From: Brucella cytisi
GTDB taxonomy: Bacteria > Pseudomonadota > Alphaproteobacteria > Rhizobiales > Rhizobiaceae
Assembly (NCBI GenBank): GCA_012103075.1
Contig: JAAVLQ010000001.1
Coordinates: forward strand, 868,001-932,000
Direction: 5' to 3'
DNA length: 64,000 bases
Shown here: positions 31,938 through 41,765 of the stretch, piece by piece
How the letters are laid out: the number at the start of each line of letters is the position of its first letter
Position numbering within the stretch: position 1 is the stretch's first letter
Notes under the pieces: model-generated
Told to the model about the DNA's origin: nothing
Seen by the model: the letters and a program-made list of their open reading frames with translations, nothing else
Database searches by the model: none
Position numbers and translations under genes: made by a program

Positions 31938-33122
31938 ATGAGCCATATGAATATTCAGTATGCATCCCGTATGGACGGCATCAAGCCGTCGGCTATCCGC
32001 AGCTTGAATACCAATCCCGAGATGATTTTCTTCGGTGGGGATATCCCGATGGGGACATTTTTCCGTTCGATGCAATCAAGACTGCCTTCGATGAGGCTAT
32101 AGTTAATTCAGGTCGTGAGGCGCTGCAGTACTCCTTTTCTGTCGGCTTGCCGAAGCTGCGCCAGCAGATCGCGGACCGCATGAAACAGGAGCACATCCAT
32201 TGCACAATGGACAACATCCTGATCCTGCAGGGCGCACAACAGGGGCTCGATCTTGTGGCACGCCTGCTGATCGACAAGGGCGATGTCATCATTACTGAGG
32301 CTCCGACATTTCTGGGCGCGCTTAGTGCGTTCGCGGCTTGCGAACCGCAATATGAAACCGTGCCGGTAGATGATGACGGCCTCGACACGGACGCATTGGA
32401 GGCCCTTTTGCTGCGCCAACCTAATGCAAAACTACTTTATACAATTCCAGATTATCACAATCCGACTGGTGTCACTATGAGCCGGAGCGCCGAAAGGCCT
32501 TGATCCGGCTCGCAAATAAATACGGACTGATCATTCTGGAAGACACACCCTATCGCGAGGTGCATTTTGATGCGCCACCGCCGGTGCCGTTGAAAAGCCC
32601 GGATAAAGAGGGGCGTGTCATTTATCTGGGCAGCTTCTCAAAGATACTCTCCCCGGGCTGCGGCTTGGCTGGACTGTTGCTTCTGAAGAGATCATTCACA
32701 AACTAACGCTGCTTAAGCTTGGTGCCGATACCCAGTGCAGCACCTTGAATATGACCGCGATTTCCAATCTTCTGGAAACTTATGACTTGGAGAGACATAT
32801 CGCAACGATCAGAAAACATTATAGGCGCAAAAGGAAGTTATGCTTGATGCGCTGTACAACAAGCTGCCGCGGGATATTCGTTTCACCGACCCTGCCGGTG
32901 GTCTGTTCACGGCTGACTTTCCCAGACGGTTTTGATGCACGAAAATTTCTGATTGACCACGCGATCCCGAAGTTCGAGGTTGGTTATGTTCCGGGTGACC
33001 CGTTTTATGCGAAACATCCCGAGATCAATCACGCGCGGATTAGCTTTTCTTCCGTCTCGCTAGGGAACATTGAACTAGGTATCGCGCGTCTGGAAGAAGC
33101 ACTGCGGAATTATACCGCCTAG
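31938..33122 (+). CDS. PLP-dependent aminotransferase, class I/II (2-aminoadipate type; frameshifted)
   Basis: About 395 residues in at least five pieces: breaks near 32037, 32483, 32660, 32838 and 32920. The fold-type I landmarks remain: DGDIFPFDAIKTAFDEAI, ALQYSFSVGLPKLRQQIADR, LILQGAQQGLDLVARLL, TIPDYHNPTGVTMS, ILEDTPYREVHFD and the PLP-lysine segment YLGSFSKILSPGLRLGW. The end GLFTADFPDGFDARKFLIDH runs to the TAG at 33120-33122. This subgroup (LysN/ARO8-like) transfers amino groups from 2-aminoadipate, branched or aromatic acids. It would deaminate the amino acid freed by the upstream enzymes. Confidence 0.85.
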
Positions 33123-33235
33123 TAGCATCGTATTGCCAGTATATCGAAGGTCCGATAGGAAAAGAGGCGAGTTTGGGAAAGCTTTATTGTTTCCCGATTC
33201 CGAGTCGTAATCCGCGAATTTGCTGAGGGGCTTCA

Positions 33236-34126
33236 ATGCCTATTTATGAGCTGGCAGCGCTTGGGGCTGCTATCTGCTGGGCGTTTACGGGCCTTATCTC
33301 GGCGGGACCTGCAGGCCATTTGGGTGCACTGACCTTCAATCAGGTACGACAGATATTCGTCAGCTGCCTGCTTGTCGTCTATGTGATCGCAACCGGAACG
33401 TGGCAACAAATCCATCCGGCAACGCTTTTCCGCTCATTCTTTCGGGCTTTATAGGCATCTTCCTTGGTGACACGATCCTCTTCGTGACCTTGAACCGCTT
33501 AGGGCCACGCCGGTCCGGAATTCTATTTGCGATGAATGCCCCTATTGCTGCCCTTCTGGGTTGGGTCGTGCTCGGTGAAAAGCTTACTACTTCGGTTGTC
33601 ATCGGCATTGCTTTCACCATTCTGGGTGTATGCTTGGCGATATTTTTCAGCAACCGCCGAACCCAGATTCATCCCCGGGAAACGGTAAAAGGCTCTCTGG
33701 CTATTGGATTATTGTTCGGTTTGCTTGCCGCACTGGGACAAGCCGTAGGATCGATCATCGTGCGACCGGTTATGGCAACTGGGAATCGATCCATTTCTGG
33801 CCTCACTGCTGCGTGTGGGAACAGCAGCCTGTTGCCTCAGCTTCGTCTCGATGTTTCCAGTCGCAGCCTTTCGTCCACGTAATCCGCTGACATGGCAGGT
33901 AACCGCCATGACTGCATTTTCCGGTTTTCTGTCACTCGCCATGGGAATGACGTTGCTGCTCTTTGCCTTGTCAGGTGGGGAGACAGGCGTGGTCTCGACG
34001 ATCTCGGCAACGACGCCTGTCATTATCCTTCCGCTGTTGTGGCTGCGAACTGGACAACGTCCCGCAGCCGGAGCTTGGTTAGGGGCCTTGTTTGTGGTCG
34101 CCGGTCTGGCGTTCATCATGTATTGA
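33236..34126 (+). CDS. EamA/DMT-family transporter (frameshifted)
   Basis: Ten-helix drug/metabolite exporter, about 297 residues. Pieces: MPIYELAALGAAICWAFTGL, PLILSGFIGIFLGDTILFVT, LNRLGPRRSGILFAMNAPIA, ALLGWVVLGEKLTTSVVIGI; second repeat LAIGLLFGLLAALGQAVGSI and TGVVSTISATTPVIILPLLW. Breaks near 33415 and 33800. The two EamA repeats with the (A)PIAALLGWVxLGE motif are typical. It closes the catabolic operon and may export an overflow product or amino acid. Confidence 0.83.
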
Positions 34127-34261
34127 TGGTTCAGTCATAGACAATCGGGTTGTGTCGCTTTGAATCGCGAACGAGCCGTTGCGACCAAAAAATACGCTTA
34201 CAGACGGATTAAAACGCACGACCGGTGTTGATGCTGGATACAGTAAACACGGGAGGTCGTC

Positions 34262-34823
34262 ATGGTCCGACCATTCGCTATCATAATGGTTCTGGCTGCC
34301 ATGCCGATCTCATCACATGCCGACACGTTCGGTATCGCCGGCGGGCATTATACCATTCAGCAATCGTCACTCATCGCCTTCACTGTGAGCCGGTCGGCGG
34401 TGGCGGTCTCAGGGGCTCATTTGGCGAGTTCACCGGCAATCTCGAGCTCGACGCACAGGATCTCTCGGGTCCTCCGTATCGTTTCGGCTCCGTCCCGCAA
34501 GCGTCGATGCAAGGCAACCCCGTATCACGGACTTTCTGAAGTCTTCCGCAGTCTTCGATGTGCGTAACTATCCGGTTCTGACTTTTAAATCGACCCGTAT
34601 TACACAAACGGGCCCCCGCACGGCCCGGATCGACGGGATGTTGACAGCGCGGGGTAAAACCCATGGTGAGACATTCTTTGCGGCTCTTGTCGGCAACGAT
34701 GCGAGAACCGTTACATTTCACGTGACAGGCGATGTGCTCCGTTCCCCATACGGGATGGATATTGGCACTCCGATCTATTCCAACGTGGTCAAATTCGAGA
34801 TGAATTTGCGCGGAGCAAAATAA
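34262..34823 (+). CDS. YceI-family periplasmic lipid-binding protein (frameshifted)
   Basis: About 187 residues, signal peptide MVRPFAIIMVLAAMPISSHA followed by DTFGIAGG. The YceI lipocalin-like barrel is seen as HYTIQQSSLIAFTV, then in the second frame GGLRGSFGEFTGNLELD, and in the third RNYPVLTFKSTRITQTG, GMLTARGKTHGETFFAAL and the end IYSNVVKFEMNLRGAK. Breaks lie near 34392 and 34495. YceI proteins bind polyisoprenoid lipids and often sit beside cytochrome b561 and ECF sigma factors, as here. Confidence 0.84.
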
Positions 34824-34905
34824 TGTTGCCGGTTGCGGATTAATTTCAAGGGCGCGGTGTTGTTGTGAATGGAGGCAACGACAACACAGCAAAGGAGGAT
34901 TATCA

Positions 34906-35300
34906 TGTGCCGATCGACAATACTTTTTCGTAGCCGCCACTCTTGTGACTGGCTTGCCGTTAGTTGCGCATGCTGAAGATTACGCATCGGGAACCATAAA
35001 ACGATGAAAACGGCGAAAGGAGAGGTTCTCACGAACGCCGAGGGGATGACGCTTTACGTCTTCGACAAGGACACCAAAGGGACATCCAACTGTTACGACG
35101 ATTGTGCGAAGAAGTGGCCGCCACTGAAAGCCGACGGAAAGGCGACTGGTGGTGAAGAATTCAGTCTTGTTGCTCGCAAGGACGGTACGAAGCAATGGGC
35201 CTATGAAGACAAGCCTCTCTATCTTTGGCAAGGCGATCAAAAGCCGGGCGACGTTTCTGGCGATGGTGTCGGTGGCGTCTGGCATGTCGCAAAGGATTGA
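34906..35300 (+). CDS. COG4315-type secreted protein with Yx(FWY)xxD repeats (frameshifted)
   Basis: About 132 residues from the ATG at 34906 (AAGGAGGA upstream). The signal peptide reads FFVAATLVTGLPLVAHAED across breaks near 34925 and 35003 (A run). The mature part has TLYVFDKDTKGTSNCYDDCA, the conserved Y-x-F-x-x-D unit and the Cys pair, KKWPPLKADG, and a second related unit PLYLWQGDQKPGDVSGDGV ending GVWHVAKD. The function is unknown; homologues are periplasmic and commonly linked to ECF sigma factors and redox stress. It is 18 bp before the sigma factor gene. Confidence 0.82.
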
Positions 35301-35318
35301 GAAAGCCGGGTAAAAGAC

Positions 35319-35825
35319 ATGACGCGCTTCCCGGATGAAATGGAAGAATGTGTTCCGGCACTCCGGCGGTACGCCCGGGCGCTGACACATGACGCCGACC
35401 GGGCAGACGACCTCGTTCAGGATTGTCTGGAGCGCGCCATTCGAAAGCGTAGTCTTTGGCAACCTTCCGGCCCCTTGCGTGCATGGTTGTTTCGAATGCT
35501 TATCAATCTTTGGCGAAATGAATTGCGTCACAGGAAGCGCGCCCCGGATAATGCGCCGTTATCGAGCGTCATGACAGAACCGCAGGTTGCCAGCGCATCT
35601 CCCTCTCGGCTCGTTTTTGCCGAAACTGTGCGCGCGATACAGTTGCTGCCTGTCGAACAACGCGAAGCGCTTTTGCTTATCGCTATCGAGGGTATGACTT
35701 ACACGGAAGCCGCTGACGTCACGGATATTCCGCTCGGCACGCTGATGTCGCGGTTGGGGCGTGCACGGGCTACATTACGCAGGCTTACAGAGGAGACAGG
35801 TACGCAATTGAGGGTCGTGAAATGA
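35319..35825 (+). CDS. ECF-type RNA polymerase sigma factor
   Basis: Intact 168-residue group 4 sigma factor. Region 2: LRRYARALTHDADRADDLVQ then DCLERAIRKRSLWQPSG, with AWLFRMLINLWRNELR. Region 4: IQLLPVEQREALLLIAIEGM, TYTEAADVTDIPLGTLMSRL, GRARATLRRL. Its stop overlaps the anti-sigma start (ATGA at 35822-35825), which ties expression of the two. Neighbouring YceI, COG4315 and cytochrome b561 genes are probably its targets. Confidence 0.95.
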   Translation: MTRFPDEMEECVPALRRYARALTHDADRADDLVQDCLERAIRKRSLWQPSGPLRAWLFRMLINLWRNELRHRKRAPDNAPLSSVMTEPQVASASPSRLVFAETVRAIQLLPVEQREALLLIAIEGMTYTEAADVTDIPLGTLMSRLGRARATLRRLTEETGTQLRVVK

Positions 35826-36588
35826 AGAGCAATCTGATCAGCGACACCGAATTGCAGGCTTATGTCGACGGCTTTTTAAGCGAAGAACGCCGTCAGGCAG
35901 TGGAGGCCGAACTTTTATGCAATCCCTCCTTGCAGTCGGAGGTTGCTATCTGGCAAAGGCAGAATGAGACGTTGCGGGCGTTATATGCTCAAGCTTTGGA
36001 CGAACCGCTGCCCCCGCGAATTCTCCCTGACAATGTCAACAAGCGGGTTCTTGTGGCACGGCAAAATGGTGGCGCATGGCGGCAGCTGCGGTGTTTCTGG
36101 CCGCGCTAGGAGGGCTTGGCGGTTGGTTCGGGCGCGATCTTTCGGGTGGCGCATTGACGCCACCATGGCCACTCGCAAGAGAGGCTATGGTGGCCCACAG
36201 CCTTTACGCCAGCGAGATCGTGCATCCTGTGGAGGTGAAAGCCGAGCAGGAGCAACATCTTTCAGCCCGGCTCTCCAGACGGCTTGATCGCACCCTTAAT
36301 GTCCCCGATTTGCGGGCGGAAGAGCTTTCTCTCGTTGGTGGACGCCTGCTGCCTGCTCAGGGCGGACCAGCCGCGCAGCTGATGTATGAAGATCCGGAGG
36401 GCAAGCGCGTCACTCTGTTCATCGTACCGTCGGACGATATGAAGGAGACATCCTTGCGTTATTTGTCTCAGAATAATCTGGAAGCGCTTGTATGGACAGA
36501 CAATGCCATCAGTTGTGTGCTTGTCGGAGACATGCCACGTGCACGTCTCCAGAAAATTGCCTTGAGTGCCTATAAGCAGTTCGAATGA
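35822..36588 (+). CDS. Anti-sigma factor, membrane-anchored (frameshifted)
   Basis: About 255 residues. The cytoplasmic N-terminal sigma-binding part reads ISDTELQAYVDGFLSEERRQ, AVEAELLCNPSLQSEVAIWQ. A break near 36078 leads into a single membrane segment AAAAVFLAALGGLGGWFGRD and a periplasmic domain (HSLYASEIVHPVEVKAEQEQ, ... EDPEGKRVTLFIVPSDD). This is the ChrR-unrelated 'transmembrane transcriptional regulator' type with a sensing domain outside. No zinc HxxxCxxC motif is present, so it is not a ZAS anti-sigma factor. Confidence 0.87.
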
Positions 36589-36619
36589 AACAGGTTTAAA
36601 GCCTTTCGGAAAGATTGTG

Positions 36620-37228
36620 ATGTGGCGCAATACTGAAACCACATACGGAGTTGTGGCGCAGCTTCTACATTGGCTGATTGCCTGCCTGTTTGTTCTTCAG
36701 ATCGGTCTCGGCTTTCTCACACAGGCAACGGATTCTGATCCGGCACTCCAGTTCAGGCTCTATCAGTGGCACAAATCACTTGGCTTCGCGATTTTGGGTT
36801 TGGCGCTCGTCCGGGTGCTTTGGTTTGCAGCGAGCATTCACCCCGTGTCCTACAAGAATACGAACCGGTTGGAGGTGCTGCTTGCGGGGGCCACTCATCG
36901 AATACTTTTAGCAATGACTATCTTGCTTCCACTCACCGGATGGGCTGTCGTGTCTTCTTCGCCTCTCGATATACCGAGCTACGTCTTTGAATTGTTCGTC
37001 ATGCCGAATTTGCCGTTGATTGTCTCAGACGCCGACGAAGCGTTCTGGTCGTGGCTGCACACCGCATTCGTTTATGGCACCATCGTTGTTGTCGCGCTGC
37101 ATGTTATCGCAGCGCTTCATCACCATCTTATCCGGCACGATGGCACTCTGCGAAGAATGGCGAGCTTTCCATCGCGTTCATCTAAAAATAACGCCATGTC
37201 CCGGTCGCATCGCAACAAGTCCTCATAA
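36620..37228 (+). CDS. Cytochrome b561-family membrane protein
   Basis: Intact, about 202 residues, with four membrane helices. Start MWRNTETTYGVVAQLLHWLI; heme-ligand histidines are expected in LLHWLIACLF, YQWHKSLGF, and the helix-4 block LHVIAALHHHLIRHDGTL. It is a di-heme b561 electron carrier (YodB/CybB type) that likely oxidises quinol or superoxide at the inner membrane. It is the last gene of the ECF cluster; b561 plus YceI plus an ECF pair is a repeated association in proteobacteria. The C-terminal tail after DGTLRRM is basic and non-conserved. Confidence 0.92.
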   Translation: MWRNTETTYGVVAQLLHWLIACLFVLQIGLGFLTQATDSDPALQFRLYQWHKSLGFAILGLALVRVLWFAASIHPVSYKNTNRLEVLLAGATHRILLAMTILLPLTGWAVVSSSPLDIPSYVFELFVMPNLPLIVSDADEAFWSWLHTAFVYGTIVVVALHVIAALHHHLIRHDGTLRRMASFPSRSSKNNAMSRSHRNKSS

Positions 37229-37453
37229 AAAGATTGAGGGTGATCAACTGTCAGTCCGTCAAGAGGTGATGGGGCAGTACGGTAAGCGGCGATGTCAACC
37301 GCTTCCCGGTGCTGCCCGTCTACGAAGCAGATGAATGCTTCCAAATTTCCGGGCATAAAAGGTTGGCTTCAGGCTTACCGTGGTTCAATGGTTTTCCGTA
37401 TCTGGATGCCCAAGCGCTGGGTGATCAGACTCCAGCCGGACAGGCGGATGGCG

Positions 37454-37937
37454 TTATTTTGGATGAGGATGTATCGGATCAACCCAATAAACCTCCTCAG
37501 GATCTTCTATCGGATCGACGTCGGTGATGTTCACGACAACCGCTTCGTTGTCGGATCGAACCAAAACACTTCAACACGTTGTCAGGATCGGCGTTTATCT
37601 CCTGATGAGGAACATAGGGCGGTACAAAGATAAAATCGCCCGGTCCTGCTTCGGCCACGTATTCCAGATGATCTCCCCATCGCATCCGCGCTTTGCCTCG
37701 AAGAACAAAAATGACGCTTTCCAGTGCGCCATGGTGATGTACGCCAGTCTTCGCATTAGGCTCGATTGCGACCGTCCCTGCCCAGATTTTCTGCGCTCCA
37801 ACGCGCGCGTGATTGATCGCAGCCTGACGAAACATACCCGGCGTTTGCGCAGTATTCGGATCGAGCTGGTCTCCTTTGATCACGCGTACGCCGTCGTGCT
37901 TCCAACGATCCGAATGTTCATGATGATTGTCACCCAT
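37454..37937 (-). CDS. Cupin-domain protein (frameshifted)
   Basis: About 161-residue single cupin. Start MGDNHHEHSDRWKHDGVRVI. The metal motif 1 is NAKTGVHHHGALESVIFVLR (His-His and Glu), and motif 2 GDFIFVPPYVPHQEINADP. After a break near 37565 (an extra T in TTTTGG) the end reads VRSDNEAVVVNITDVDP and VYWVDPIHPHPK, stopping at 37454. It has no clear specific function; proteins of this type are often dioxygenase-like or sensory cupins. It is alone on the - strand, divergent from the MFS gene. Confidence 0.82.
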
Positions 37938-38193
37938 GATTTACTCCCGGCGCAGATCAAAAGGTTCAGATACTGAACCGCATGCTCGACCAGTCTCCAT
38001 TTTCCGTCAAGACATCGCATCTAATGATAATGATGGTAGCTCTTGTGAAGAAAGTTCTCGAGCAACACAGCGCGCTTGGCCATGTTCTTGTAAGGCATGT
38101 ATTCAGAGTATTATTGCCACATCAGATAGACGTGGATTAGAGGATGACGTAAAGCAAGGATTATATTTCTTTCTATTGCCGTTGAGAAGATCA

Positions 38194-39415
38194 GTGAACG
38201 TAATAGCATCAAGTTCCACCAGAATGCGTTCCAAGTCTTACGTGGTTGTGTTGCTCGTTTTGGGTTTCACGCATCTTTTGAACGACTTGATGCAATCCCT
38301 GATTTCTGCGTCTTATCCGATCCTCAAAGATGCCTATGCGCTCGACTTCGTGCAGATCGGGATGATCACTCTAACTTTCCAGATAGCTGGGTCTTTGCTT
38401 CAACCAGTCATTGGAATGGTTACCGACAAACGGCCCGCGCCTTTTTCGCCGGTAGTTGGTATGATGTTCACGCTTTCTGGACTGGTGAGTCTGGCTTTCG
38501 CGCATAGTTATGCGGTGATACTGGTCTCCGTGGCGCTGATCGGCATCGGATCTTCGATTTTCCATCCAGAAGCCACGCGGATGGCTCGATATGCGGCGGG
38601 AGGACGCCGGGGCTTGCACAGGGTATTTTTTCGGGTTGGCGGGCAGGCAGGCGGTTCACTTGGACCTGTCCTTGCGGCATTGATACTGGTGCCGTGGGGG
38701 CAGCAAAGTCTTGCCCGGTTTGCAGTATTGGCATTGCTCGCGATGTCGCTCCCGGTCTGGATTGGCAGTAAGCAGAATGAAATTCGTGCGGCATTCACTG
38801 CGGTGCGGGCAGGGGCGAGCGCAGGTGGTGAATCCGTCCGTCACGCACCCGCCACAATCGCAATCGGGTTGGTCGTATTGACCCTTCTGATGTTTACAAA
38901 GAATGCATATGGCGAAAGCTTTCGCTCATTTTACACGTTCTATCTTATGGACAAATTCGGACTGTCCATTCCTTCTGCCCAGATGATGCTTTTTTATCTT
39001 TCTTATCTCCTCTGCTGCAGGGGCATTGATTGGTGGCATCGTGGGAGATCGGATAGGCCGCTACAAGATCATCTGGATTTCCGTGCTGGGGCCCTTGCCA
39101 CTGACATTGATGCTTCCTTATGTCGATCTTTTCTGGACAGGAGTTCTCACCGTTTTCATTAATCTAATTATGGCGAGTGCGTTCGCATCGATCCTCATCT
39201 ATGCGATGGAACTCTTGCCAAATCGTATCGGGCTTATTGGTGGCCTCTTCTATGGCTTGAATTTCGGGCTTGGCGGTATCGCTGCTGCAATCACGGGTAT
39301 GCTCGCGGATCAATATGGCGTGGAAACCGTTTATCGGTTGTGCTCTTACCTCCCATTATTTGGACTTCTGGCGTGGTTTTTGCCCAAAATTCATGAGCCC
39401 CAATCGGATCACTGA
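38194..39415 (+). CDS. MFS exporter, Fsr-like (fosmidomycin resistance type; frameshifted)
   Basis: About 406 residues, twelve helices. Family block: LVLGFTHLLNDLMQSLISAS, YPILKDAYALDFVQIGMITL, QPVIGMVTDKRPAPFSPVVG and GSSIFHPEATRMARYAAGGR. Two compensating breaks near 38612 and 38632 alter the GLAQGIFQVGGQ segment, and another near 39015 precedes GIVGDRIGRYKIIWISVLG. The end is FGLLAWFLPKI. The start is uncertain (GTG 38194, or ATG 38224). Fsr confers fosmidomycin efflux in E. coli; the natural substrate here is unknown. Confidence 0.84.
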
Positions 39416-39439
39416 TAGACTTATCGTGCGTGATCAACA

Positions 39440-39473
39440 TTAGAGCGCCGATCTGATTAGGTCGACGCTCTAA
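39440..39473. terminator. Inverted repeat between convergent genes, probable two-way terminator
   Basis: TTAGAGCG (39440-39447) pairs with CGCTCTAA (39466-39473), extended by CGA/TCG inside. It lies between the Fsr-like gene and the propeller gene, whose stops face each other. The AGAGCG core resembles other short repeats in the window. Confidence 0.6.
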
Positions 39474-39508
39474 CTATTTGTTCTAATACGCACTTTTTCC
39501 CGATGCCG

Positions 39509-40149
39509 TTAGATGCTGCGCCGGGGACGACGAATGGCTCTTACTTTTCCACTGCTTCCGCCGCCGCAGAAAAAAGGTCGCCGCCATCGGACTCAAGCCC
39601 CGATACTCCGGTCCCATCCGGCATGTTCAAGCGTTCAAGCACGGCACCTGTTTTCTGATCGATACGGCGAATATCGCTCCCGGTGTTTTCCCACGTACCA
39701 TGCCAAAGTTCGCCGTCAACCCGGGTGACACCGGTGACGAACCGATCGGATTCGATCGTGCGCAGGACTTCTCCGGTCTCGGGAACCACCTGATGTATTT
39801 TGCGACCGCGATGCTGTCCGACCCAGAGCGATCCCTCTGCCCATGCCGGGCCGGAGTTTCCGCCACCGCCGGGCGCCGGGATTGTGGAGACAACCTCGCC
39901 GGTCACGGGGTTGATCTTGCGGATCATGGTATCGCCGATCTGGAACAGGTGCTCGCCGTCGAATGCAGTTCCCGCATCGGCGGCGACGTCGAGTGAACGC
40001 AGTATTTCTCCGCTTTCCAGATCAAGGGCGTTCAGTCTGTTGCCCGTTGCGAACCAGACTTGATTGCCGTCAAAGCTGACCCCGGCCACGTCATCTGCAT
40101 CGGGGAAGGGGCCATACTCGCGGATGATTTCAGCGGCTGAATGTTTCAT
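39509..40149 (-). CDS. Beta-propeller (Vgb/streptogramin-lyase-like) protein (3' frameshift)
   Basis: About 213 residues of repeating blades: VWFATGNRLNALDLESGEIL, then LFQIGDTMIRKINPVTGEVV, LWVGQHRGRKIHQVVPETGE and LWHGTWENTGSDIRRIDQKT. A T missing from the T run near 39575 hides the natural end FFCGGGSSGKVRAIRRPR, with a TAA at 39509. No signal peptide is seen, so it is cytoplasmic. The catalytic His/Glu of Vgb lyase is not obvious. It is followed 4 bp upstream by the regulator, which it may assist as a ligand sensor or enzyme. Confidence 0.75.
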
Positions 40150-40153
40150 GTCT

Positions 40154-41375
40154 TTATCCTAGCTGTAAATCCGCGTAGCGGGAAGCAACAAGCTTGTCGG
40201 GAATCGGTACGCCCGATGCGATCCAGCGACACGCCCTTCCGCGCCCGAACGCTTCGGCCTTGCCGTCCCGGGCAAGCTCTTCGAGTGCTCGCTGCACCGT
40301 ACGCGGGCTCACATTCAACGCCAGCGCCAATGCCGAACTGGACCGGGCTTCTCCATCGCCCAGCAGAGCAAGGACTTCGGCACGGCCGCCTTCTACGTGC
40401 GGCAGCAGCACAGCGACATTGCGCGTGGTGTAAGGTTGCAGAACAAACCCATCCTTGGTTGCATTCAGTGTCGCCAGCGGTTTGATGGCCTCACGCAGCC
40501 GGGCAACTTCAACACGCAGGCGCGCGCGGTGTGACGCATCAGCTTGCCGCGCTTTGAAAGCGCGTTTGAGAAGCGTCTCACGTGCTATATCCTTCGGCCA
40601 AGCTTCCGCTAGAGCGCGCATGAGTTTGAGCAGTACCGGACGGGTGGTGAGTGGAACTATTGTTGTCCCTCCACGCACCACATTGCGACAGGTGTCCACT
40701 ATGAGTGTATCGGAGGCCAAAAGCCTTTCGATGTCTTCGAGATGGAGCAAGCGCTCTTTGCCACAGGTTACCAAGCGAGCTGCTGGCGCGCCGAATGCTT
40801 GTGCCGCCCGATCGACCTCGGTCGAGAGCGCTGGAATACGTGCGTCTGTGGCTGCTTGCCTTGCCCGTTCCAGCGCCGCTTTCGCTGGCGCTGTTTTGAC
40901 GCGGCGGATGGCTATGCCAGCCGCCACCAGTTCGCGACCGGCCAGCGACGCGCGAGACAGAGCGCTGTCATCCAATTGAATGAGCAATGCTTCGGCTTCA
41001 TCAAGGCGACCGATCAGGAGAAGGTGCCGGGCTTCGAGATAGCCGGCGTGGGCCGCGTTGCCGCGGTCACCGAACGCTTGAAGTGCCGACCGGGCTGCAT
41101 TGAGCCTTTGTAATGACCGACCGAGATCGCGCGAAACAAGTGCGATTTCTGCTTCGGCAACGGCGCAACGCGCACGGGCTACGATTTCTTTAGAGCCGAA
41201 GCTGCGCGCCGCGCTTCGCAGCAGTCTTCTGGCACGCACGAAGTCGCCGAGTTGCGCCATTGCTATGCCACGCAATGCCCGCGCTGGCGGATCGTCGCGT
41301 AATGCAACTCTTTTCAGGGCAGCGAGGGGGTCGCCTGCCGAGAGCGTTTGCAGCGGCGGCAATCAGCAGGTCCAT
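40154..41375 (-). CDS. Large helix-turn-helix/winged regulator with tetratricopeptide-like N-terminal half (5' frameshift)
   Basis: About 407 residues. Start MDLLIAAA at 41375; a break near 41352 leads to LQTLSAGDPLAALKRVALRD. The first 200 residues are helical and Ala-rich with repeating ARxLLxxAA units (RARRLLRSAARSFGSKEIVA, LNAARSALQAFGDRGNAAHA), like TPR repeats. The middle carries a DNA-binding-like part, KDIARETLLKRAFKARQADA, and the C terminus a second HTH, SSSALALALNVSPRTVQRAL followed by EELARDGKAEAFGRGRACRW. Two HTH segments in one protein is unusual. It is divergent from the DUF899 genes, probably controlling them and the propeller gene. Confidence 0.7.
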
Positions 41376-41476
41376 TGAAATCCCGTCACACTTGTAACTC
41401 TCACTCACCCCTCCATCTGAGCTAGCTTCATTGTATCGCAACGGCTGGAAACGGCAATTCAATGGGAGAAGCAGAA

Positions 41477-41755
41477 ATGCCAATGCGCACCGTAACAGAA
41501 AAAGTTGGTTCGCCATCCGGGCTGACGAGTGATGCGTCCGGTTGGATTGGGCTCGCCGCCACCCCGACATTCGCGCTGATGATGGCATGGATTTCTGCGG
41601 TCGGCTCGCAGGACATCACGATGTGTTCTGGCGCATCGACCTTCGCCTCCGTCAACAGTATGGCCGTGATGTACGTGTTGATGAGCCTCTTTCACCTATC
41701 GCCGTGGATGAAGCTTTTTACTGCCAGTTTCCAACTCCCCAATACCAAACTATAG
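41477..41755 (+). CDS. Small membrane protein of unknown function
   Basis: 92 residues from the ATG at 41477 (GGGAGAAGCAGAA upstream). Two or three hydrophobic segments are visible: WIGLAATPTFALMMAWISAV and VMYVLMSLFHLSPWMKLF, with an MCSG motif between. Such short MxxW...MYxLMSxFHxxPWL proteins are often found next to DUF899 genes. It lies 10 bp ahead of that gene with coherent codon use. Confidence 0.6.
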   Translation: MPMRTVTEKVGSPSGLTSDASGWIGLAATPTFALMMAWISAVGSQDITMCSGASTFASVNSMAVMYVLMSLFHLSPWMKLFTASFQLPNTKL

Positions 41756-41765
41756 GAGACTCACA

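Noticed and set aside
37120..37453. Open frame of 78 codons on - downstream of the cupin
   Set aside because: No motif; it lies beyond the cupin stop and overlaps the cytochrome b561 3' end as a shadow.
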